Part shown: in pieces, positions 1 through 4,418 of the stretch
Layout: each line of letters begins with the position of its first letter
Numbering within the stretch: position 1 is the first letter of the stretch
NCBI GenBank assembly: GCA_030593225.1
Contig: JAUVHP010000018.1
Location: 1-15,585, forward strand
Reading direction: 5' to 3'
Length of the DNA stretch: 15,585 bases
From: an archaeon
GTDB taxonomy: Archaea > Nanobdellota > Nanobdellia > Pacearchaeales > GW2011-AR1
Translations under genes and position numbers: made by a program
Notes under the pieces: model-generated
Told to the model about the DNA's origin: nothing
Databases searched by the model: none
The model's input: the letters and a program-made list of their open reading frames with translations, nothing else

Positions 1-953
1 TATTTTTCAGCAACATATTTTACTTTTGGGTCTAATTCTATAACATCTATCTCTGCATTATAGTCATTATGAAGCATCTTGACACCTTCGCCACCACCTA
101 AACCTATCATTAAAACAGATGAAACATCTCTGAAATAAAAAGGAATTCTAAAAAAATTAACATAATTAAAATAATTTGAATTATCTGTTTTAATTGTCTG
201 GACAGCGTTGTCTAAAACCAATTGTCTAACATTATGCCCTCCAATTACTTCGTGTGTCACTTTAATTTCTGAATAATATCCAGAGCCAGAATAGATTATG
301 GTGGGAGATACTTTTGGTGTTACAAAAAATAGTAGTAATGGAATTAATAAGAAAACCAAAAAAAATTTCTTATTTTTCTTGTTCATTACGATTAATGACA
401 ACACTATAAGTATTGCTCCTGTTATCAAGGCAGTTTTAGTAATCCCGAGATATAAAATCAAGAAGAATCCTGTGGCAAAAGTTCCAATTATACTTCCGAC
501 AGTTGCTAGAGCATAAATCTCTCCTGCTTTTCTTCCGACTTCGCTCAAGGAATCAGTTACAAGTTTAACAGAAGCTGGCACGATAAATCCTAAAAAGAAA
601 ATTGGAAATGCTAAAATCACAAATGAAATTAACAAGGGTCCAAAGATTATTCCCAGACTACTGAATTGATATAATATTGCTTTTGAGATAAAAGGAAGTA
701 AGCTAATATAGATACCCAAGAACAATATTATCAATCCCAACTTGTTAAGATTTATTTTTCCTTTGTCCGCTAATTTTCCTCCATACCAATAACCTAATGC
801 TAAAAATGTTAGTGTTACTCCTATTAGAGATGTCCAAACATATATAGTGGAGCCAAAGATGGGAGAGATTAATCTTGTTCCTAAGATTTCAAGTTCCATG
901 CTAATAAACCCGGATAACAGGACAATTAGCCTAATTTTATTAATGTTTTTCAT
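1..953 (-). CDS. Fused membrane / spermidine-synthase-like protein (C-terminus cut by window edge)
   Basis: Translated by hand from the minus strand: about 317 residues are open to the window edge. The N-terminal half has about seven hydrophobic segments (roughly residues 8-25, 37-57, 70-92, 100-122, 144-165, 167-187, 193-212) and begins MKNINKIRLIVLLSGF followed by MELEILGTRLISP, typical of fused MFS/spermidine synthase proteins. The C-terminal half enters a Rossmann methyltransferase-like fold: LVLDNAVQ near residue 245, IGLGGGEG near 283-290 and IELDP near 306. The Tyr-His-Asp/Glu stretch of true spermidine synthases is replaced by Y261-F262-N263, so aminopropyl transfer is doubtful; the natural substrate is unknown. 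The ATG (953-951) overlaps the TGA of the upstream gene as ATGA, and GAGGT at 964-960 gives a Shine-Dalgarno with 6-nt spacing, so translation is probably coupled to the surface-protein gene. The family call is confident, the function is not. Confidence 0.85.
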   Translation of the reverse strand, partial: MKNINKIRLIVLLSGFISMELEILGTRLISPIFGSTIYVWTSLIGVTLTFLALGYWYGGKLADKGKINLNKLGLIILFLGIYISLLPFISKAILYQFSSLGIIFGPLLISFVILAFPIFFLGFIVPASVKLVTDSLSEVGRKAGEIYALATVGSIIGTFATGFFLILYLGITKTALITGAILIVLSLIVMNKKNKKFFLVFLLIPLLLFFVTPKVSPTIIYSGSGYYSEIKVTHEVIGGHNVRQLVLDNAVQTIKTDNSNYFNYVNFFRIPFYFRDVSSVLMIGLGGGEGVKMLHNDYNAEIDVIELDPKVKYVAEK

Positions 954-2326
954 TCTTTAACCTCTTCAAACACTTTTAAATTAAATATTTCTTTTTCCTG
1001 AACAATTAGTTTTTGTTCATAAAGAGCAGTTATTTCATCTGCACTTAAACTTCTATTAAATATTCTTACATTATCTATTGTTCCATTAAAATAACTTCCA
1101 AAATCTATCCAGGTTCCAATTAATAGATTTTCTGTTGAATCAGAATTTACACTTTCACGTGTATTATTGCATTCAAGAATTCCATTAAGGTATATTTTTA
1201 CATAATTTGTTCCTCTAACTCCAACTATATGATACAAAGTATTTAATTCAAGTGCAGTAATTCCAACACCATTACTTTGTGAAACATCTTCTCCCCATAC
1301 AGCAAATTTTAATCTTGTGCTATGCTCATAAGGAGGACTATAAGTTGTCATATTTAAAACCCAAAGCCACCAACCACTAGTATAATCTGTATTAGTTTTT
1401 TGAACTATTGGATATCCATAATCTTTATTAGTTGGATGAGAAGACAATTTAAACCAAGCTTCAACTGTAAAATCTCCTGTTCCAAAATTCAAACTTAAAT
1501 CATTTCCTGCGTCTACATAATCCTTAATTCCCTTGAATTGATAACTTTCATTAATTTTTTCATCAGTTATAATATTATTTTGTGTTTGCTCTATTATATT
1601 TTCTTCAGAGATATTTGATTTATCAGTTATATTATTTTGTGTAGAATTTTGTTCAACAATAGTTTCGCAAACCTGTTTTATTTCACAAACTTCATTTATT
1701 ATTTCTTCGCATGACTCAACAATATTTTCTCTACAATTAAATTCTTCACAAGCTGTTTTCTCAACAATTTCACAAACCTCTTCAATATTCTCAATAGTTA
1801 CATTTTTACAAACTTCTCCACAATTTTCAATTTCTTCGCAAACTGTAATATTGTTTTCTTCCCTGCATATTTCTTCAACATTACAAACCTCATTACATTC
1901 TTCAATAATATTCTCAACAGTTACATTTTCACATACATTAAATTCATTAACTGAACAGTTTTCTTCACAATTTAAAACTGTTTCATTAGTGCAATTTCCA
2001 ACAACAGTCACATTTTCACAAATGTTAATTTCCTCACAATTAACTTCTTCAGACACAACAAAACCAGTCATTGTTTTCATAAAATTTAATGATGAACTTA
2101 TTATAGAAATAGAACTAGTAAGTTCTTCTCCTGCAAAATTATAATTTAAAACAAAAATCATAGAAAAAATAATTAATAATCCAACAAACAAAAAAAGCCA
2201 AGAAAAATTCGCTTTTTTATTTTTTCCAAGATAATCTAGAGTTACCCTACAATTAATTTTTTGAAAATAAGAAGAATAAATACTTTCAGATTTCTCATTT
2301 TCTTTAATCTCTTTTTTATATATCAT
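950..2326 (-). CDS. Membrane-anchored surface protein: Cys/Glu-rich stalk plus LamG-like domain
   Basis: 458 residues. Residues 1-41 are charged and probably cytoplasmic; 42-62 form one transmembrane helix (WLFLFVGLLIIFSMIFVL), so an N-in, C-out anchor is likely. Residues 97-220 contain 18 cysteines in about 124 positions, very rich in Glu, Asn and Val, with repeated CENVTV / CKNVTI units; this suggests an extracellular disulfide-bonded stalk. About 14 N-X-S/T sequons lie in the outer part. Residues 266-438 are a concanavalin A/LamG-type jelly roll: YVDAGNDLSLN, then FTVEAWFK, WWLWV, VKIYLNG, and GTIDNVRIFNRSLSADEI near the end, the usual LamG signature of a carbohydrate- or protein-binding surface domain. 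The ligand is unknown. The gene lies 100 nt downstream of eS6 on the same strand and ends in ATGA with the next gene. Its own promoter is weak: only TTGAATAA (2355-2348) occupies the standard spacing, so co-transcription from the eS6 promoter is possible. Confidence 0.85.
   Translation of the reverse strand: MIYKKEIKENEKSESIYSSYFQKINCRVTLDYLGKNKKANFSWLFLFVGLLIIFSMIFVLNYNFAGEELTSSISIISSSLNFMKTMTGFVVSEEVNCEEINICENVTVVGNCTNETVLNCEENCSVNEFNVCENVTVENIIEECNEVCNVEEICREENNITVCEEIENCGEVCKNVTIENIEEVCEIVEKTACEEFNCRENIVESCEEIINEVCEIKQVCETIVEQNSTQNNITDKSNISEENIIEQTQNNIITDEKINESYQFKGIKDYVDAGNDLSLNFGTGDFTVEAWFKLSSHPTNKDYGYPIVQKTNTDYTSGWWLWVLNMTTYSPPYEHSTRLKFAVWGEDVSQSNGVGITALELNTLYHIVGVRGTNYVKIYLNGILECNNTRESVNSDSTENLLIGTWIDFGSYFNGTIDNVRIFNRSLSADEITALYEQKLIVQEKEIFNLKVFEEVKE
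960..964 (-). promoter_or_regulatory. Shine-Dalgarno of the fused membrane/SpeE-like gene
   Basis: GAGGT (minus strand 964-960) lies 6 nt before the ATG at 953, inside the 3' end of the upstream gene. It is one of only two clear Shine-Dalgarno sites noticed in the window, and both precede genes internal to an operon. Confidence 0.7.
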
Positions 2327-2426
2327 AAAGTAAAAATTGCTCTTTTTTTATTCAAAAAATAAAGGAAAATAACTTTTTAAATTCTATTAAAAATGAAATT
2401 AATTTATTAGAAAAAAATATTTAAAT

Positions 2427-2852
2427 TTATTCTGCTTTTGGTTCTTCTGGTTTTGCTGGTGCAAAAATATCAGCAAGTTTTTTTGTTCCTTCTTTTGTAA
2501 CTTTCATATTAATTTGAGAAATATCTGGAGAAATTACTTTTCCTCTAACAGTTTTTCTTAATCTCAGACCTTTTGATTTTGAATTTTTCTTTTTATCACC
2601 TTTTGGTTTTTTGTGCATTCCTTTACCATAGGTTAATAATAATTTTTTTCTTCCCATTCCTTCAACATCTTTCATTGCTGTAAAACCTGATTTATCACTT
2701 GCTCCAGTGATTTCTAATTCATAGCCCTCTAAATCTGGAGAAATATCAGTTCCTTTTACAATTGAATGAAGTTCTTTTTCAACTAAAGCATTTGCTTCTG
2801 TTTCTAGCTTGTAAGTTTTTCCTGATTTTTCTGATATATTTATTTTAAACAT
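2427..2852 (-). CDS. rps6e: Small ribosomal subunit protein eS6
   Basis: 141 residues. The core matches the archaeal/eukaryotic S6e family: MFKINISEKSGKTYKLE at the N-terminus, GYELEITGASDKSGF near residues 43-57, MKDVEG, RKKLLLTYGKGM, then a lysine-rich basic stretch and LRLRKTVRGKVISPDISQIN around 96-115, closing with the LKV-type strand MKVTKEG. It is an integral component of the 30S subunit. The C-terminal tail (FAPAKPEEPKAE) is a short Ala/Pro/Glu extension. A TATA box (TTTATAAA, 2882-2875) ends 22 nt before the ATG, giving a leaderless start. It is the first gene of a probable minus-strand unit with the LamG-like surface protein and the fused membrane/SpeE protein, an unusual partnership for a ribosomal gene. 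Confidence 0.95.
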   Translation of the reverse strand: MFKINISEKSGKTYKLETEANALVEKELHSIVKGTDISPDLEGYELEITGASDKSGFTAMKDVEGMGRKKLLLTYGKGMHKKPKGDKKKNSKSKGLRLRKTVRGKVISPDISQINMKVTKEGTKKLADIFAPAKPEEPKAE

Positions 2853-2874
2853 AAATATTAAGTTGGAATTTTGA

Positions 2875-2882
2875 TTTATAAA
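2875..2882 (-). promoter_or_regulatory. TATA box of eS6
   Basis: Palindromic TTTATAAA with a 22-nt gap to the ATG at 2852; predicts a transcript starting at or next to the start codon. Confidence 0.75.
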
Positions 2883-3030
2883 AGTTATGTTGAGATTTTC
2901 AAATACTCAATTTTAAAAACCTTAAATATTTTTAGGAGATAATTTTAATTCTATTTTTCTGTAATTTTTTTATTTGGGAATAAATTGATTTTATGGATAG
3001 AATTTTTTTCTTAATTATTGTAACAAAAAG

Positions 3031-3040
3031 TTTATATATA
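3031..3040 (+). promoter_or_regulatory. Upstream TATA box of the RNA region
   Basis: TTTATATATA preceded by an A/G-rich AACAAAAAG that resembles a BRE element. It is followed immediately by four GTAA units and then a second TATA element, so it may be an alternative promoter for the candidate RNA at about 3085. Confidence 0.5.
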
Positions 3041-3056
3041 GTAAGTAAGTAAGTAA
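3041..3056 (+). repeat. Tetranucleotide repeat (GTAA)x4 between two TATA boxes
   Basis: GTAAGTAAGTAAGTAA, four exact copies, separates TTTATATATA (3031-3040) from AATATATA (3055-3062). The related promoter 150 nt downstream lacks this insert, so the repeat looks like an expansion inside a promoter. Confidence 0.85.
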
Positions 3057-3062
3057 TATATA
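3055..3062 (+). promoter_or_regulatory. TATA box of the four-way-junction RNA candidate
   Basis: AATATATA followed by G and the 16-nt string TATTATTCATATTTTT (3064-3079). The same string follows another TATA box exactly 150 nt downstream. With the spacing used by the protein genes, transcription would begin near 3084-3085. Confidence 0.6.
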
Positions 3063-3084
3063 GTATTATTCATATTTTTTCATA

Positions 3085-3190
3085 AAATTATGATAAATAA
3101 ATGAGCGTGCCGGAAATTGCATCCGGAATACCTGAGGCCAATCAGTTGTGTTCCTTTTAACACTACACGCTCATAAAACGGCCTGTTAAA
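3085..3190 (+). ncRNA. Candidate structured RNA: four-way junction with pseudoknot
   Basis: No open frame. A perfect 9-bp closing stem (ATGAGCGTG 3101-3109 with CACGCTCAT 3166-3174) encloses three hairpins: CCGGA/TCCGG (3110-3114/3122-3126, 7-nt loop), CTGA/TCAG (3132-3135/3142-3145) and GTGTT/AACAC (3148-3152/3159-3163). GGCC in the second loop, with its flanking A (AGGCC 3135-3139), can pair with GGCCT at 3180-3184 just 3' of the closing stem; that is a pseudoknot and would cost one base pair of the CTGA stem. It is much richer in G+C than its flanks and lies behind a strong TATA element. The 5' end is inferred from TATA spacing, the 3' end from the pseudoknot. I do not recognise the class. 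It could be a stand-alone small RNA or a riboswitch-like fold, but no coding gene follows directly. Confidence 0.55.
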
Positions 3191-3205
3191 ATAAAGAGTT
3201 AAGGG

Positions 3206-3213
3206 TTTATATA
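3206..3213 (+). promoter_or_regulatory. Second RNA-region TATA box
   Basis: TTTATATA after AAGGG, followed by the 16-nt promoter-downstream string. Predicted transcription start is near 3235, about 80 nt before the tRNA. Confidence 0.6.
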
Positions 3214-3234
3214 TATTATTCATATTTTTAGGAA

Positions 3235-3290
3235 TAGTTTTAAAAACAAAAAATCATTCTTGGGGTTGTTGAAAAACAATCCAAATATTT
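3235..3290 (+). ncRNA. Candidate small hairpin RNA or tRNA leader
   Basis: After the second promoter there is an A-rich stretch, then a hairpin at about 3260-3284: the TTGG.GTTGTT arm pairs with AACAATCCAA over a GAAA tetraloop with one bulged G. There is no open frame. It may be a separate short RNA or the 5' leader of the pre-tRNA; a closer TATA-like element at 3286-3293 could drive the tRNA alone. Confidence 0.35.
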
Positions 3291-3293
3291 TAT
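3286..3293 (+). promoter_or_regulatory. Probable TATA box of tRNA-Tyr
   Basis: TATTTTAT within AAATATTTTATTTA. A 21-nt spacing would place the start at 3315, two bases before the mature tRNA 5' end. Weaker than the other TATA boxes in the window. Confidence 0.45.
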
Positions 3294-3316
3294 TTACGGA
3301 GTGTTCGGATTTAAAG

Positions 3317-3518
3317 CCACCCATAGCTCAGTGGTTAGAGCGCCTGGCTGTAGATTGCGAGGACACCTAACGGTTTCCTTCGCTTAACCTTCCCTTGAGT
3401 TTGCCTCAGGGGTGATCTAAGGTGGACAGTCCATGAAGGATATTGGATGAAACCCTAAAAGCCAGTTCGGTTACAAGCAGTACCCGGGAGATCCCCAGTT
3501 CAAATCTGGGTGGGTGGA
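3317..3518 (+). tRNA. tRNA-Tyr (anticodon GTA) with a 129-nt intron
   Basis: Exons 3317-3353 and 3483-3518 join to a 73-nt cloverleaf: acceptor CCACCCA/TGGGTGG (3317-3323/3511-3517), TA, D arm GCTC-AGTGGTTA-GAGC, G26, anticodon stem CCTGG/CCGGG (one wobble pair), loop CTGTAGC with anticodon GTA (3350-3352), variable loop AGATC, T arm CCCAG-TTCAAAT-CTGGG, discriminator A3518. The C1:G72 pair is the archaeal/eukaryotic tyrosine identity element. No CCA is encoded, so it must be added enzymatically. The intron sits at the canonical 37/38 site. The splice sites are set by an ideal bulge-helix-bulge: CTGT (3348-3351) pairs with GCAG (3477-3480), the 3-nt bulges are AGA (3352-3354) and TAC (3481-3483), and the outer helix is TTG/CAA. 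An archaeal splicing endonuclease is needed for maturation. Confidence 0.95.
3354..3482 (+). other. Structured tRNA-Tyr intron (archaeal BHB type)
   Basis: 129 nt, long for an archaeal tRNA intron. It has no open frame of useful length, so it is not a homing-endonuclease intron. It folds into one nested rod: 3372-3376/3450-3454, 3377-3381/3435-3439, 3387-3391/3419-3423 and CCCTTGAG/CTCAGGGG (3392-3399/3405-3412, loop TTTGC). The 3'-side bulges at 3440-3449 and 3413-3418 are both asymmetric. This is 23 pairs, many with G:C, and suggests that the excised intron could persist as a small RNA. Confidence 0.8.
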
Positions 3519-3522
3519 TTAT

Positions 3523-3541
3523 TGGGAGCCTTGTGCTCCCA
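3523..3541 (+). terminator. Hairpin directly 3' of tRNA-Tyr
   Basis: TGGGAGC (3523-3529) pairs perfectly with GCTCCCA (3535-3541) over CTTGT; T-rich stretches follow (ATATTTT at 3546-3551, six T at 3572-3577). It may aid termination or 3' processing of the tRNA. Its 3' arm can instead pair with 3652-3660 (see findings). Confidence 0.45.
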
Positions 3542-3577
3542 CTCATATTTTAACAGTATTTATTTCTTGAATTTTTT

Positions 3578-3661
3578 ATCCCCAGAATTCAAATCCGAGC
3601 ATTTCTGAAATTTCAAATAAATGAACTTAGCGAATTTAAAGAAGATTTCAGGAGTGGGAGT
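3578..3661 (+). ncRNA. Possible structured RNA downstream of the tRNA
   Basis: No gene frame. CTGAAAT (3605-3611) pairs with ATTTCAG (3645-3651), and the next bases GAGTGGGAG (3652-3660) pair perfectly with CTCCCACTC (3536-3544), so the two helices would stack. ATCCCCAG-AA-TTCAAATC at 3579-3596 repeats the tRNA variable-loop/T-arm sequence with two extra bases. The boundaries and function are unknown; it could also be a decayed tRNA duplication. Confidence 0.3.
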
Positions 3662-3683
3662 TGTGGTGGTGTGGATATTTACA

Positions 3684-3710
3684 GGTTGGGAAACCAGCCC
3701 AATCATTTTT
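3684..3710 (+). terminator. GAAA-tetraloop hairpin followed by a T-tract
   Basis: GGTTGG (3684-3689), GAAA, CCAGCC (3694-3699): six pairs including one G:U, followed within seven bases by TTTTT (3706-3710). It looks like an intrinsic terminator closing the RNA region before the DUF5678 promoter. Confidence 0.45.
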
Positions 3711-3752
3711 ATTGAAAAAATATTTATGAAATAATAATTGTTTGGAAAAAGA

Positions 3753-3760
3753 TTTATAAA
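3753..3760 (+). promoter_or_regulatory. TATA box of the DUF5678-protease operon
   Basis: TTTATAAA preceded by A-rich GGAAAAAGA (BRE-like), with a 21-nt gap to the ATG at 3782, giving a leaderless start. Confidence 0.75.
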
Positions 3761-3781
3761 CTTTCAAAGTTCAATTAATTT

Positions 3782-3964
3782 ATGCTAGATAAAAAAGAAT
3801 CTAATTCTGTTGAAATAAAAGGAAAATGGATACTTTTATTGGATGAACATATTATCTCTTCAGGAGATGATATTGAAAAATTGGTCAAGGATGCAGAAAA
3901 GAAATATCCTAGAACAAAATTAGTTTTAGCAAGAGTTCCCGAAGAAGGGACTTTAATTTATTGA
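3782..3964 (+). CDS. DUF5678 family small protein
   Basis: 60 residues, no signal peptide or membrane helix. The pattern IKGKWILLLDEHIISSGDD near residues 12-30, a central helix (IEKLVKDAEKKYP), then TKLVLARVPEEGTLIY at the C-terminus matches the DUF5678 family: a short alpha/beta unit around a W-x-x-x-x-D/E-x-x-I-x-x-G core and a terminal V-P-x-x-G-x-x-I strand. The biochemical function of the family is not known. It is the first gene of a two-gene operon. Its stop codon is 10 nt before the ATG of a retropepsin-like protease, and that protease's Shine-Dalgarno overlaps the stop. From memory this pairing recurs in archaea and bacteria, which points to a partner role (adaptor, chaperone or inhibitor of the protease); that is inference. 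Confidence 0.85.
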   Translation: MLDKKESNSVEIKGKWILLLDEHIISSGDDIEKLVKDAEKKYPRTKLVLARVPEEGTLIY

Positions 3965-3967
3965 GGT
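3963..3967 (+). promoter_or_regulatory. Shine-Dalgarno of the retropepsin-like gene
   Basis: GAGGT, within GAGGTAAT which matches the ideal GAGGTGAT in 7 of 8 positions, 7 nt before the ATG at 3975. It overlaps the TGA stop of the upstream gene, which suggests translational coupling. Confidence 0.75.
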
Positions 3968-3974
3968 AATTTTT

Positions 3975-4403
3975 ATGGTAGCTACTTTTAAATATAAAGA
4001 ATTGCCAGGGAAAAAAGGTTCAAATCATAAATGTCCAGCAATTGAAGTTATCTTTCAAGGAAAATCTAAATTTGCTCAAAAGATAGTTGCATTAATTGAT
4101 TCTGGAGCAGATTTATCAGTAATTCCTTTAGACCTCGCAAAATTTCTTAATGTTGATTTATCTATGAATGAAAGTATAAGTCATGGGATTGGTGGGAAAG
4201 TTAAATCTAAACGTTCAAAAATAAAAGTTAGTGTTAATGGAGATCGTAGAAAATATACTTTTGAGATTCCTATAGAAGTAATTTTAGAAGGTAATCCCCC
4301 AGTTATTTTAGGAAGGCAAGGTTTTTTTGATAAATTTGAAATAACTTTGATTGAAGCAGAACAAAAAATAAAATTAAAAAAATATAGTAAAAGAAAATAT
4401 TAA
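3975..4403 (+). CDS. Retropepsin-like aspartic protease
   Basis: 142 residues, the size of a single-lobe retroviral-type protease that must dimerise to form its active site. The catalytic motif is ALIDSGADLSVIP with D42-S43-G44; a glycine-rich flap HGIGGKV lies at about 70-76; VILGRQGFFDKFEITL at 110-125 is the conserved I-L-G-R-x-x-F strand-helix that closes the fold. There is no signal peptide or anchor, so it is cytoplasmic. The C-terminus is strongly basic (KIKLKKYSKRKY), perhaps for RNA, DNA or membrane contact. It shares the leaderless-promoter operon of the upstream DUF5678 protein. The substrate is unknown. No reverse transcriptase, capsid or other retroelement gene lies nearby, so this is a cellular protease rather than an element remnant. 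Confidence 0.85.
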   Translation: MVATFKYKELPGKKGSNHKCPAIEVIFQGKSKFAQKIVALIDSGADLSVIPLDLAKFLNVDLSMNESISHGIGGKVKSKRSKIKVSVNGDRRKYTFEIPIEVILEGNPPVILGRQGFFDKFEITLIEAEQKIKLKKYSKRKY

Positions 4404-4418
4404 TATTTTAAAAAATAT

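Larger units (their letters stand above)
3064..3229 (+). repeat. Duplicated promoter-downstream element (two 16-nt copies)
   Basis: TATTATTCATATTTTT occurs at 3064-3079 and again at 3214-3229, each directly after a TATATA element. Two RNA transcription units seem to use copies of one promoter, from duplication or shared control. Confidence 0.7.

Noticed and set aside
298..516. Plus-strand frame of 72 codons
   Set aside because: It lies opposite the membrane part of the fused SpeE-like gene, which has clear family motifs; no promoter at the usual spacing.
1851..2144. Plus-strand frame of 97 codons, Ser/Thr-rich
   Set aside because: It is the complement of the repetitive Cys/Glu-rich stalk; the composition is a by-product of that repeat.
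3041..3056. GTAA repeats as part of a CRISPR array
   Set aside because: The units are four bases long without spacers; no array structure or cas genes.
3359..3432. GAGGACACC and GGACAGTCC as RNase P RNA core motifs
   Set aside because: They lack the universal GAGGAAAGTCC pattern and fall fully inside a tRNA intron with its own rod fold.
3473..3475. ACA triplet near the intron end as an H/ACA guide RNA box
   Set aside because: No convincing guide pocket at the required distance and no kink-turn that I can define.
3684..3704. GGTTGG-GAAA-CCAGCC as SRP RNA helix 8
   Set aside because: The conserved asymmetric loop of SRP RNA (AGCA-type side) is absent; a plain tetraloop hairpin plus T-tract fits a terminator better.
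3782..4403. Toxin-antitoxin module
   Set aside because: The size and order fit, but neither protein belongs to a known toxin or antitoxin family; the protease-plus-partner reading needs fewer assumptions.
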